Below are positions 25,761-36,715 of a stretch of DNA of 64,000 nucleotides, piece after piece. Below the pieces are notes generated by a model, which saw nothing but the letters and a program-made list of their open reading frames with translations, searched no databases and was not told the origin of the DNA. How positions within the stretch are numbered: the stretch's first letter is position 1; every line of letters starts with the position of its first letter. The stretch is from Seriola aureovittata (taxonomy: Eukaryota; Chordata; Actinopteri; Carangiformes; Carangidae): contig NC_079382.1 in NCBI RefSeq assembly GCF_021018895.1, forward strand, positions 12,574,001 through 12,638,000. Reading direction: 5' to 3'. Position numbers and translations under genes: made by a program.

Positions 25761-26986
25761 CTGAGAAGAGAAGAGGACACAGAGACAGTGAGCGCTTTGC
25801 TTTTTCACACAACATGTTGACACTGGATACACAAAGTCATTCCTCACAGTGTAAGAGGGCCAGTATAATGGCAGCTTACATGCAGGTATCGTGCATTCTC
25901 TGGTGTGGTGGTAGACTCTGTACACTTGCTTCCTGCACTTGGGACTAAAGTAGAGTGGACCTGAAAGAAGAAGAAAAAAAAAATGAGAGCAGGGATTAAG
26001 AACATTTCCAGCCCTGCGGCCACCTGCATGAACATCTGTTTTACATCCTTTATCTGAGACCGTCATTCACTTTTCTAGTGTTTTTGACCTCCTCAGGTAT
26101 TCCGTCCTAAAACACATGGTTTCTTATAAACTTTCTCAATACTTGACAAAAAGACAGTCGTTTGCTGTGATACCTTACCTGTTATATGTTTTATAAATTT
26201 CTCCTTCTTTCTGAGGTCCCTGGGAAACACAACTGTGAAGAGAAAATAGGAAAGGAGTGTCAGGTTTAGCACTGCAAGTCTGAACCTATAGCTGCCATTA
26301 ATTAGCAAAGACGTTCATTTTTATTACAAGGTGTATTTTCTTAGCAAAAATCTGTCACATCAACTACATCAGGGATGTTTTTCTGAATGTAAACCAACCC
26401 AGTGAAGGCAAATATCCACAACAACTAATGATGATAATACTGCCAGAAAATTGTCAGTTCACCTAATTAAAAAAAACCTCACTAGTAACATCTAATCATG
26501 TGCATAGTTTTGTGCCATTGACTATGTCCTGGGATGCCACTTCAGACAAGTTAACAGCCCTTTAACTCTATCCAGTGTGAATTCCCACCAGTCTACAGTG
26601 TCTTTGCAATATGAATATAAAAAATGTTCCAGTAGGCTACATCCTTCATTATACAGCATCCTCATGGGATCCAACATAAGGGTTCCGCCCAGCCACTCAC
26701 CGACAGCCTGATCCCTGTCTGTTTTCAAGTTGCGTAAATCCTTTGGCTCCACCGAAGATGTCTTCACCCGCGATGTTGACGGGGCTTCCGTTTTCGCGGT
26801 GTGCCGACCCCGGCTCTCCTCCACATGTTTCACGATCTCTATCATCCGCCTCAGGTCGTGCTGCGCGTCCTTTCCGGTTGCAGCCGTAGCCGGGGCCGCT
26901 GAGGGCGCGCTCTCGCTGCAGTGGCCGGTAAGCGTGCACATCAGTAGCACCAGTCCCATAGTGAAGTGCTTGCGCAGTCCGTTCAT
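25696..26986 (-). CDS. alkal2: ALK and LTK ligand 2 (augmentor-alpha, FAM150B), whole gene (four coding exons)
   Basis: Seen on the - strand: exons 26701-26986, 26179-26232, 25880-25960 and 25696-25760, all GT-AG with phase-1 junctions, giving 161 residues (human about 152). Residues 1 to about 25 are a signal peptide (GLVLLMCTLTGHC). Residues 26-95 are a polar, poorly conserved spacer. Residues 97-161 are the conserved receptor-activating domain: VFPRDLRKKEKFIKHIT, then GPLYFSPKC, YRVYHHTRECTIPAYFKRC and ARLLTRLAGSLQC. Its four cysteines (122, 136, 145, 158) match the two disulphides of the family. Known of the family: a secreted cytokine that binds and activates the receptor tyrosine kinases ALK and LTK; in zebrafish these ligands act with Ltk in iridophore and neural-crest development. 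The tail-to-tail position beside acp1 favours ALKAL2 over ALKAL1; which teleost duplicate (2a or 2b) is not decidable here. Start chosen at 26986; in-frame ATGs at 26995 and 26959 are alternatives, the last having the best Kozak context. Confidence 0.95.
25880..25960 (-). CDS. alkal2: alkal2 coding exon 3
   Basis: 81 bases between acceptor TTCTTCTTCTTTCAG and donor GCAT|GTAAGC. Encodes PLYFSPKCRKQVYRVYHHT and then RECTIPA (residues 115-140), with the first two conserved cysteines. Confidence 0.96.
26179..26232 (-). CDS. alkal2: alkal2 coding exon 2
   Basis: 54 bases between acceptor TTTTCTCTTCACAG and donor ACAG|GTAAGG. Encodes VFPRDLRKKEKFIKHIT (residues 97-113), the highly conserved PRDL start of the ALK-activating domain. 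Confidence 0.95.
26701..26986 (-). CDS. alkal2: alkal2 coding exon 1
   Basis: Encodes residues 1-95: signal peptide and spacer, from MNGLRKHFTMG to KTDRDQAV. It ends one base into codon 96 at GTCG|GTGAGT. The exon is GC- and CpG-rich compared with its surroundings. The open frame continues upstream to 27091 and past the donor, but neither extension resembles the family. Confidence 0.92.
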
Positions 26987-26999
26987 AGCTCCCATAGAT

Positions 27000-28400
27000 T
27001 GAGGAAAAAAAAGAAAAAGTGAACTTCTTATCCTACGCCTCTGGAGAAAAGTTAAACCGGACACCTGCAGGAAAAAATCGAGAAATGTCAAATCAAAGCG
27101 TTTCTCATATAATTTACTTTTATATGATCCAGAGCTCCACTAGACCCGCTGAGAACACAGTGGGAAGTATTGTAACTGCTGACTGATATTGTTAAAACCA
27201 TAATAAACACTGAGATATGGCTTTGACTGTGGGCCACCAAGCTCTGCAAATGGGTTTCTTATGATTTTGTTTCATCATTGATTTAGAAAAAAAAAAAATC
27301 ACGTTTGGACTCATTTGGCAAGTGCACGTACATAACATTGAGTTTCAATTGATGCAATTTGCGCACAACTTTGTGCAAAAACTGAAGTCACATATGTGTT
27401 GTATAGGTCAAACATACCGCATCATAATCTTGATAATGCAAAGGTTTGCCACATTTTGATTAAACCAAGGCTACAGCCATTTTGGCCACACCATAGTACA
27501 AGTACAATTTTGGTATGAGCTATCTCGGCGACCAATACGTGGTTTAGTTACGTTTTATTTGCATAGAAATTTCTTTTGCGATACACATGCTGATCATTTG
27601 CACTAGATCGCAGCCGGACAAGTCGGTCTCAGAACATCAGCAGCCAAAACAAATCATGTGTCATCTGATCAAAGTGAAATATTTCAGAGATGGATGACAA
27701 GTTTATAAGATGTTTTTACCTTCAGGCCTATTTAGCCTCGTCAAATGCTGAATGATCACGTCTGGTGCGTCCAACAATGATGAAAATGGAAATAAAGAAC
27801 TGTGCGCAACTTTGGGTTTAGGTTCCTGCTTCTGTCCGGTCCGAAATATGACTTCTTAAATATTACTCTGATGCTACGCAGGAGGAAAAAAAAAATCAAA
27901 GCTTCTGTAGTCATATAAGTACTCGCTGAGCATCTGTGGTCACATCCTCTGAACACCGGCCGACTGTGTTGAGAGAGTGGACGAGTAGCTGAAGGATCCG
28001 GTGCTCCAAGTCCCGTTGTGCGTGCGTCCTCGCTGGAGTAGCAGATCAGTCTCCCTGAAGTAAAGCTCACTTTTTATTCTGTCTCGTAGACGTGGTGACC
28101 TGTCCCTTGAGGGTTACTCCGTCGTGTCTGTGATAATAATAACACGCATTATTGGCGCTCCAGCAGCGGAAAGTCCACTTGAGTTGACTGACCTTGACTT
28201 GAACGCTGTGAGAAGTTTTCTGCGCCCCCCTCCTTTCCGTTTCTCCATTTATCTGTGCGATACGCGGTTACAGGAAGCCTTCCTTTCCTACTAATACTTC
28301 CACTGAAATTTCCAATCAGCCCAGTATTGAGCGCTGATACCAGCATCTTAGTGGAAGCACTCCCTTATCCTTTTTCTGATTCTCATAACCCCATTTAGAG
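27000..28400 (-). promoter_or_regulatory. alkal2 upstream region, possible 5' UTR exon and promoter
   Basis: On the - strand a good acceptor (TTTTTTCCTGCAG, ending at 27065) lies 79 bases before the start codon. The coding exon may therefore begin at 27064, with a non-coding first exon further upstream. CpG density rises at 27760-28300. Neither a transcription start nor a TATA box can be placed. Confidence 0.3.
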
Positions 28401-29580
28401 CCATTGCGCGGTTTATGTCCATCATGGGAATTAAAACACAGTTACGCACCGTTTAAGGATGATTTTATGAAAATTAATTACGCTTTCAAACGTATTGCTC
28501 TGAAGTTTCTGGTCAGAGCATCCGACTACACAGCATAGTTAAGATTTTCTCCTCACTGGAGATTAGTCTGTACTAGCTCGCTGTGGTTGGTACAGCTTTT
28601 TTTTAAAGTCAGGATGTGCAATTGGCTCCCATGCCCGCCCACTTTTCGCCATTATCTGTTCAATGGTGTCTATTTGTTATAGCGACTTGGGCGAGTGCGT
28701 GTTTACACAGCGTGGCTGAGTAAAGTAACTCTTGTGGCCATGTGTAAAGTAATGCATTGGTGCTGAAAGGACAGCGCGCACTGTCACCCAGCTCCAGACC
28801 TCTTCTCTGAACATGTGATCTACAGCTGCCCGGGAGAACTTTAGTGGTAATGCTTTCCAGGTTCAGAGTGACTTTGCCCGAAAACTGTGCTGATTAATTT
28901 TATCGACCACAATGATGACAAAAAAGTATGGATGATGCTTGGTGTCTATGGTGATTCACGCCAGGATGAGTTGTCTTGTTTTTTCAGAAAGGATGGATTT
29001 CACTTTTTTGGAAGTGTAATGAGAAATTCACTGTAAAGCTGCGTGGATTAGGAAAGCTCATTCCCCAGGCACAGCAAATGTGCCTTGAGACTGCACGTGA
29101 TTTCTGATGTTATGTTATGAATGGGAACCACTGCAGTTATTAGAAAAGTCAAACTGATTGGTCAGCTTGCGGAACAGGGGGGTGGGGGTGGGGATGGTCA
29201 CCAGGTTCTAAGGCCGTTTATAATAGACGTCCCCCCTAATGAAGGGAGAAACTACATCTGGAGCTGATCCTGACCTCTGACATGCCTGTGGAAGACTAAA
29301 GTGAATGTAATTTACCTACATAAAACAATAAAGTTCATCATTATCAATAAGATTAGTGCTGGACTGCAGTTCCCACCAAACTCATTATGATATAACAGCT
29401 GTAAAACATGCGACCAACTTTAATTTAAATACAATTAGTGTGGGCTATTTAGCCATCTTAGATTTTGATTTATGAATTTACTAGTGAAAAACACTCAAAA
29501 AATTGATTTTGTAGAATGCAAACTGCAAAATTTTGATATCAAATAATAAAGAATGAATAAATATTTCTTGAATTCACTGG
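28400..29580. other. Gene-free stretch upstream of alkal2
   Basis: Mixed-composition non-coding DNA with a short G-rich patch at 29176-29198. No coding exon, RNA gene or recognisable repeat was seen. Confidence 0.5.
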
Positions 29581-29649
29581 TATGCTCAGTATTGACAGGC
29601 AGCAGTTTCAGCAGGGGGCGTCATTCTGCAGTGACTGCACATTAAAATC

Positions 29650-30550
29650 ATCCAAAACGTTGCTCATATCTGTGCAGTCTTGTGCTCCCCGCTCTCGGAG
29701 TGCAGGGTTTCTTTCTGCCCCCCAGAGTTGGGAAGAGGTCAGCAGGCTGCAGTCGTTTTCCCGCCGTGCCCCCTTCCCCTGGAACGACCTCCCTGCTGAC
29801 AGCAACCTGTCTGACTCCGTTTCAAATCCAAACTTAAAACTCAACTTAATGCCTTAACTTTCAGTTAGTGGCTTATTCTTTGGTTACTTCAGGCTTTGTA
29901 CCTGTTAACATTTCTCCCACCATCGGGTCAGTCTCAGTCTCAATGAATCCATTAACCCTAGTAAAGGGTATAGCATACAGTCCATGATGTCCTGCTGACG
30001 AGGTTATTCTACTTTCTAATAGCCATTGCATCTATCTTACCCTCTGCTTCTTATTCTCCTCAGCACATGAGAGTCCTCCTTGTCTCTCTCTCCTCACGTG
30101 TTGGAGTCTTTCTCTTACACATATGAATGATGTGCTTGGTTTTGCCTCTGGCATGTTTGTGTAGTATGGTGGAGAGGAGGCCTTGAGTGTCAGGTTCTAT
30201 CTGTTGGCAGCACCTGAAGCTGCTGGAAGTCCTCCCAGATCATATTCCTCATGAATATTTACAATCTATAATGGTGTTATCCAGATTGTCCATACTGTAA
30301 ATCTACCATGTTGCTCAATGCTGTACACATGACAGCTACCCTGGAAGAGGGATCACTCCTCTGTTGCTCTTCTTGAGGTTTCTTCTATTTTTTCCCATTA
30401 AAGTTTTTTGGAGGAGTTTTTCCTTGTCCAGATCGAGTTTCTAAGACAAGACGGTATTATAATGCTGTAAAGATTGTTAAGCCCCTTGAGGCAAATTTGT
30501 GATTTGTGATATTGGGCTATATAAATTAAAGTTGACTTGACTTAACTTGA
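29650..30550 (+). mobile_element. 3' end of a non-LTR retrotransposon (L2/Rex-like)
   Basis: The frame at 29684-29857 reads like the very C-terminus of a LINE reverse-transcriptase ORF. Its motifs SRSAGFLSAPQSW, QSFSRRAPFPWNDLPAD and a final NPNLKLNLMP match the common SRT..FSVAAPxLWNSLP ending of this clade. The 3' UTR follows: GGAGTTTTTCCTTGTCCAG near 30412, then GCCCCTTGAGGCAAATTTGTG, then TTGGGCTATATAAATTAAAG and a TTGACTTGACTTAACTTGAC tail at about 30550 in place of poly(A). The element is 5'-truncated and inactive. Confidence 0.75.
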
Positions 30551-31050
30551 CGCTTGTTCACAATAACAGATACTTAGCAAGCATTCTGGCTTGAAATGAC
30601 TCTTGAAATCTTTCCATATAGATGGAGAGGGAAAGTGCCAAAAAGGAAACACACATACTCAATTTACACCACAGATGTCAGTTAAGAGGCTGTGTCTGCT
30701 GGGTCACGTCAGATCTCTTAACTTTCTATAGAATAGAAAAAAATACAGATATTAAACATTTTATTTAAAAAATGTGTGCAATAACATGTAAAGAAGGCAG
30801 GAGCAGTAATGATTGATGATTATACAGCTTAACTTTATTTGATAGCTACTCCATAATATAGTAACTTCCCTTTGTGATAATTTATTAGTTTTTGCAGTAA
30901 AGCACAAGTCCCCTGAGGGTTTGAGCTACAAAGAGAATGAAACATATTAGTTCACTTTGGAGAATAGCTGTAAAAGTAGAAGTAAATTTACAAAATAAAA
31001 CATTAATAATCTATGTCTGGACTTATTGGTCTGGTAAGTACTTTGGCACT

Positions 31051-31923
31051 TTATGAACAGGCGTATAACCTTGTTTAACCCAGTTCCTCTTCTCATGCAG
31101 TTTTATGACCTCTCTAAACTTTGGTAGTCACATGTGAAACTATGTTGTCCACAATGTGTAAGTCAATGATTCATGTTCATATGATTTTAAATAAGCCACA
31201 TGTGATGAATCTCACAGATGCAGTGCAGTGGTCACTGGTTTCAACACCCTGATTGTCTCATTCTCCCTTTCCTCCTGAACTCTTAGTGATAGTTTCTTCT
31301 GAAAGACATTCTAATTAATTGATTAGAGGATGTGGTTGTCTTCCCATGAACGTGCCCCTCTCTTCCTGAGTTGCTTGTTCAAGTTGAAAACTTCACTTCC
31401 TCTTGGTGTTACTCAAGGGCACTCTTTCAACTTTGTCAAAGAGCGAGCGCTTCTCTGATTTTGGCCAAAGCAAAAGAATCCACTTCTTTAATCAAGGATG
31501 TTTCAAATATTTTCATCTTTGGGGGTCAGATAAACTGACATCGTTGATGCCTTTAAACTGACTGATGAAATCCTGGGCTTGAAACAATAGATTTTAAATT
31601 GTGTGAAAACAGGAGACTTGTACTTTCATTTGCAGAAAAGATGTGTTTCAGACATAAACCGAAGTATGTACCTCTCTCTATGTTCCACCCAAAAATGACT
31701 TATCACTGTCCTGCTGACAGTATCCATGCAACACTTTCTCTCCATGTGTTTCTGGTTAAAGAAAATCCTCCTTATAGATAAAATAGATCCTTCTGAATGC
31801 TTTAGATTCTTGTTCTCTTCATTTTATCTTTCACAGCGTCTTTATCTCTCTCTCTCTCTCTCTCATCACAGTGTTTCAGCAGGTGGTTGGCTTTTACTTT
31901 GCTATAACTTGAACTAAGTGTAG
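31051..31923 (+). repeat. Local duplication copy A, part 1
   Basis: Direct repeat of 36716-37519, closely alike along its length. It starts with TTATGAACAGGCGTATAACC and ends at TAACTTGAACTAAGTGTAG. Copy A has about 130 bases (31441-31574) missing from copy B; copy B has about 65 extra bases near 37190-37255. A (CT)n run at 31845-31864 is shorter in copy B. Right after this part, copy A departs into a Harbinger relic. Confidence 0.9.
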
Positions 31924-32123
31924 TAAAATGTGCTGCAGTTGAGTCAGTCAGCACATGTTTTGAATGTGGACATTTTAACCACACATGACGAAACAGGTCA
32001 GCTGCAGAAAACAGGAGGGGAATTTGCATGCATTTGTGGGAACACACACTATTGACCCTTTTCCACCTCAACTTTGCTTGACTTGTGTATTTTGGTTTTC
32101 AATTAGGCAAAAGTTGCGGATAG

Positions 32124-32778
32124 TATCTGGTTCCTGGAAGTCTTTTGGGTGTAAACTCCGTCGATGTTCAAAGTGAGCTGAGGCAATATAAAAAAGTTTT
32201 AAAAAACTTAAAAGGTTCTACAGATCTATCAGGGACCACAACGGCCAGAGTGGTTCAAACACAAAGAGTTGGAGGTGGTTTGAACCCTATATATGGACAT
32301 AGAGCAGCAGGCAATGGGAGGACAGGCGGCCTTGACACGACCGTGGGTTTGTTGGAATCCCTGATTGAGGATGGTAAGTTTTGTTTTTCTAAATGTTGAC
32401 ACTGCACTCTGCTTGAAAGCTTTTTTTTTTCTTTAGTTGGCTGGCTATTGGAAAGCTCACTTCTAACAACTAAACTTTCTGCACTAAAATTAAGAATCTG
32501 TGCTAACTGAAAATAATATAGCCTACTTGTATAACACTGCTTGAAAAGTAAATTGTATCCGCCTCAAATTGAGGCATTTACCAAAACAGAAATGATTAAC
32601 TTCCTTTGCTTAACCACTTTTGTTATTTCTTCATTATTGTCCAGGCAGGAGAAAACATCAGGAACAGAAGTATCTGATTGTGCTGAGGGAGTTGCAGGCA
32701 GCAGATGTGGAGCAGCAAGAGCTGAGCCGGGCACAGCGAGAGCAGCATTTACAGATGACCGTCGATGATGCAACCTGA
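32124..32778 (+). CDS. Harbinger Myb/SANT-like accessory gene, 3' two exons (5' end unclear)
   Basis: Frame 32124-32373 reads LGVNSVDVQSELRQYKKVLK, then a basic stretch and the RVGGGLNP turn. This resembles the second half of a Myb/SANT-like DNA-binding domain (KKKWxxLK ... TGGGP). A donor ATG|GTAAGT at 32373 and acceptor TTATTGTCCAG at 32644 join in phase to 32645-32778. That exon encodes a charged helical tail, RRKHQEQKYLIVLRELQAAD and EQQELSRAQREQHLQ, ending TGA. AATAAA signals follow at 33041 and 33049. In active Harbinger elements the partner protein binds DNA and helps bring the transposase into the nucleus. The N-terminal half was not found, so this may be a fragment. Confidence 0.5.
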
Positions 32779-33214
32779 GCAAGGGAGCTGGAAGCAGTCT
32801 TGAGGAGGAGAGTTCTGTGACTACAGCCTTAAATCAAGCCCTCCTTAGTACGCTGAGCCAGCTTGTGCAGGCACTGAGTAGCCGCTTCCTTCCCCCTTAT
32901 GCCTTAAGTATATTGCTTGTACCTTGCACTCATTTGTATTTACATTACATTTAACATCATATAACATTTGACTTGTGTATGTAGTTTTCTGTGTTACACT
33001 GAGTTGTTTGCATATAATTTGCTTTAATTGCGTTTGTTAAATAAACCAATAAACTTGTTACACATTTTCATTATGGTTTCCTATTTCAAGGACTTTAGCA
33101 TTTAATTTACCAAATAGTAAACCCTGATAACTTTTAAAAAACAGTTCAGCAAAATTGTGGAATGATGGAATGAAAAATATATTTATGTTTAATACAGTAA
33201 AGACAAAATTAATA

Positions 33215-33505
33215 ACAGGCTCTGCTGCTGTTGCAGGTGCATCCCACCCTTTGTCATAGTCCTCTCCATGACGCTTGGGAAGGTTATGCAGAGCACAGCA
33301 ATGCAGCACCCTAGATTTGACATCACAGTCATTTCTCTTCACGAGGAGGCGCTGCCTTCCCTTCTGTCTACCAAAAGCAACTTCAACCACTAACTGTGCT
33401 CTGCTGATTTTCTGCTGTTCTGCTGACAGCCGTGAATTGTCAGGAATTGGTTTTAAGAGCTATTTCTGAATGGGATAGTCAAAGAGTAGCCAATATTCAT
33501 CACCC
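33215..33505 (-). pseudogene. Broken PIF-Harbinger DDE transposase (C-terminal part)
   Basis: The - strand frame reads LLFDYPIQK, a stop (TAG at 33462-33460) where the family has Trp, then LLKPIPDNSRLSAEQQK. It continues with AQLVVEVAFGRQKGRQRLL, KRNDCDV and HCCALHNLPKRHGEDYD. These are the hallmarks of the DDE_4 nuclease C-terminus (PIPDN, VVExAFGRLKGRWR, CALHN). The usual Asn or Glu environment before AFGR is altered (VEVAFGR), a few residues are missing after NDCDV, and no N-terminal half is present. It is dead. Confidence 0.75.
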
Positions 33506-34005
33506 CCCACCACTGGCCCCCCACCCCCCAAAACACAGTACCCCCTAAGACTTGTAAACAAACTCAGAGAATTAGAGGCTGGCAAAGTACAAGCAGCAGA
33601 TTATTCAGGAACCCTGAGTATCAGTGTGAGTGTTGGCATAAGCAGAATGCACGAGAGCCCAGATGTGTAAAATGGATCATGGACATGAGCCATTAGATGG
33701 AAACATGCCACTAGAAAAAAGCTTCCGTACCTGCTTCAACTACAGCAAAGGTCATTGTTATTGTTATTTCTTTCTTCTATTGTGATGTGAACTGAGAGTC
33801 TGCAGGCTCAGCTAGACAAGGACACTAACCGTGCTTTAAGAGCACTGAAGAAAGAAGTCATTGAAACATTTTCATAGTCTATGTGCTTGTTGAGCAACTT
33901 TTACCGGAATGAATTATAGCTTTCAAAAATATCTCATGGTCCTCCTGAGTGGATGGAGTAGTCTACATGGTGGGAAAACTTGGCTCCTGTTCCCTCTTTC
34001 AAGAT

Positions 34006-34110
34006 GGTCTTTTTCCTTGAATGTGAATGACTGCCTTGATCTTTTTCTGGCTGTCCACTCACTCCTGGCTGCTGATGTTGACTCCCTCCTAGTTAAAGCT
34101 GTGACCGGGT
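34006..34110 (+). repeat. Local duplication copy A, part 2
   Basis: Matches 38213-38310. Shared words include GGTCTTT, CTTGAATGTG, CCACTCACTCCTGG and the CTCCCTCCT region. It is separated from part 1 by the Harbinger segment. Confidence 0.65.
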
Positions 34111-34149
34111 TCGGTCTTGTGTTCACAGACAGTGGATGTTGAAACATTG

Positions 34150-34620
34150 AAAATGTATGTTGGACTTCCGGTGGCTCGACAATCAGCATGGCAGCATAGA
34201 AAGGAGCTCTTGCATCGGAAGTAATTCAAATTCCTCACTTGGTGGAAGTGACTTATGATAAGCTAGATGGAAGTAGAAATTCGAAAAGGCGCCAATACAA
34301 GTGAAACCTGCAAGGGTTGAAAATGGCGACAAGACGGAGGACGGGCCCTCACCAATTATACTCAGCTCCCTCCAAAAAGTTGTGAGTGAGGTGATAGATG
34401 AAGGCATGTGGGACCTAAACCCAGAAATGAAAAATGAATTGTTGCAGATCTGACTCAGTTTTTGAGAAGATATTAAAGTGCAATTGGATGATCTAACATC
34501 CGGGAATCAATCGGCAAGTCAGACTGGAAACCCAGTCTACTTTTGGAGAGATTTGCGAAAATATTTGATCCATTTCTTTATTACCCCCAATCAGAAATCC
34601 TAATGAAGTGGGTTTCAGTA
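34150..34620 (+). mobile_element. LINE-1-like 5' region and ORF1 fragment
   Basis: GGACTTCCGGTGGCTCG at 34163 resembles the start of an L1-type element. A degenerate frame from about 34318 reads ENGDKTEDGPSPIILSSLQK, EVIDEGMWDLNPEMKNELLQ, a stop, then EDIKVQLDDLTSGNQSASQTG-like text broken by another stop, similar in character to coiled-coil ORF1. The assignment is tentative. Confidence 0.35.
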
Positions 34621-34931
34621 TTCTCTCTGGAGGGAGTGTGGATTGGTTTCAGTGGACCGCATACACCTTTCTGTAACTTCAAAATATTTTGAAAGGTAAC
34701 GCAAGGTAAAAGCGTAAAAGTGACACATACCTTTTGAAGATTTTTATGGCTGCAAGTAAAAAAATAGTTACAAAGTGCTGGCAACATAGGGACCCTCCTG
34801 TCATTGCCCTCCTTAATCAACATAATCAACTCTATTAGCTCAGTGGAAAAAAATACTCTGCTATGATTACTACTAAACACACCTACGATCAGGCCTTTCT
34901 GTCCCGCCCACCACCGCTGCTTGCGCTAGGT

Positions 34932-35355
34932 TGACAGGTGAAAGAGCAGAAAGTATCAAGATGGTTATCCACACATTTCAGCCTCAGTCAGACCGAGACT
35001 GATGTATCAGTCTGTTATTAGTTATAAGATTTATCAGAACATTTATCATAGTTATGTGTTAATGTTGTTTGTTAACTTGTAACTGGTAGTGGCTGAGACA
35101 GTTGGCTGTGCTAAGGCAAACTCTTGCTCTCAAGTTTTGGTGACAGGTGAAAGAGCAGTGCGTATCAGGATCGTTAGCATTAGAGGAATCATTGGAGAGA
35201 CTCAGCCATATGTTTGAGTCTCAGTCAGACCCAGATTCACATGAGGAGTCTGTTGTGACCAAAACTGGTGACTAGCAGACGAATCAGAACATTAGCTTGC
35301 AACTGGCAGCGGCTGACACAGTGTTAATGGTTATGCTAAAGCAAACTCTTGCTTT
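34932..35355. repeat. Two-copy tandem repeat, about 209-bp unit
   Basis: The unit TGACAGGTGAAAGAGCAG begins at about 34932 and again at about 35141. Both units continue with a GTATCA(a/g)GAT segment, a CTCAGTCAGACC segment, CAGAACATT, TTGCAACTGGCAGCGGCTGA (first copy TTGTAACTGGTAGTGGCTGA) and GCAAACTCTTGCT. Moderate divergence; no coding capacity. Confidence 0.75.
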
Positions 35356-35813
35356 CTGTACTGACGAGGTTTCAGGTTTGTTTTGCCCGTCCCTGCAAGT
35401 TGACAGGATTGTTTCCTTACGTTATATGACATGTGAATCCCTGGCTGTCTGATTACGTTTTTATGAGATTTTCATTGATTCACTGTAGTTCCAAGGTGGT
35501 AATATGCAGTCATGGTGTCAACTGCTTATTTCACTCATGATATGTTTTATATAAAAAACACACAATATGGACATGATAACAAGGTTAAAAACTTTTTTAT
35601 TTTGATCAGAAACTATTCTATCTTTAACTATTGCACTTTCTCTGTCTGAACCTTTCTATATGCACAATGCACTGTACCTGCTCTGTTATTTCTTTTTTGT
35701 CGATTATGCGGTAATGTCCCAGATCTCATCTGTTCTGTTTGAATACTAAAATTAAAAAAAAATGAAAGCATTAAAAAAAGAAAGAAAATGTCTTCACCCG
35801 CCAATTTTACTCA

Positions 35814-35994
35814 AAGGTCATCAAGAACTGAAACAGGTCACTTTGATAGAACTTTAATATCGCAAGTCCTGTTCAGTCATAAAAATGTGTTTTCATCTGC
35901 CAATTTCAAAGAGATTTAATAGTACGGCAAATTATTAACAGCCTCGTACTCCCACACAAGTGTTTTCAATTACTGTAGTAATGCAGGCATGTAC
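35814..35994 (+). repeat. Local duplication copy A, part 3
   Basis: Matches 38844-39034: AAGGTCA, CAAGAACT, ATCTGCCAATTT, AGAGATTT, GTGTTTTCAATTACTGT and GCAGGCATGTAC occur in the same order and spacing. Confidence 0.65.
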
Positions 35995-36715
35995 ACACTA
36001 TGTTTTTATTGATTTACATTATTTACCTCTACATTATTTCTTCAATTAAAATAAATTGTAAATATATAGTACTGTGCTTGAAATCACTATATTAATCATA
36101 AGGGCCTATTCAGAAGAAGAAAAAACATACTGATTTGGATGAGGTCATAGCTCATGTGCATCAGGAAGTACAATGCAATGCATACCGTTGCACCACCTCA
36201 CTAACCTGTGTATGTGGCATTCCCTGTGCTCCGGCAGCGTCTCTGGTGTGGTGAGGTTTATAAAGTGAAGTGATTTGCTTCCTGATAAAATATTTTTTAT
36301 TTTTTTTACAGTTGTTTTCCTCAAGTCAATTTGTGACTTTAATCTCAATATTACCCCCTCTCCGGCTCCATAATTTTCTCTTTTACCTACAATGGCTGAA
36401 ATACACCGGCATAGTAAATTCAGTCAATCTCAAAAAAGAAAAAGAAAAAAGAAGTAATAATCTATGAATAGGCTTAAAAGACAAAGGAAGGTGTTTATCT
36501 TCATAAATGTCAGTATTCTTGTAAATGCTCTGGCAAGCAGGTGACTGAAGACAGAAGAAAGGCTGTTTTAACTGTGTACTTTGGCACTTTACTTGCTACT
36601 CAGTTCAGTGGGTTGTCTTCATTCTGGCTGCTGCTGTAAATGTTTGGACATCTCTTCTGTTCATCATTCTCATCCACATGTCTTGTGCACTTTGACCAAA
36701 GCAGGAATTATGACA
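35995..36715. other. Spacer between duplication copies A and B
   Basis: AT-rich DNA with no gene or recognised repeat. The T-rich run at 36289-36310 and a GAAAAAGAAA run near 36437 are low-complexity. Confidence 0.5.

Larger units (their letters stand above)
31924..33900. mobile_element. PIF-Harbinger transposon relic, two convergent genes
   Basis: This segment interrupts duplication copy A. It holds a Myb/SANT-like gene on the + strand and a broken DDE transposase on the - strand, meeting tail to tail near 33.06 kb. Two genes of these kinds are the standard content of Harbinger elements. The terminal repeats and 3-bp target duplication were not found, so the outer limits are approximate and the right edge is a guess. 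Confidence 0.6.

Noticed and set aside
26522..27091. 189-codon - strand ORF as a single-exon gene
   Set aside because: It is alkal2 exon 1 read upstream of its start and through its GTGAGT donor. The spliced four-exon model restores the conserved domain.
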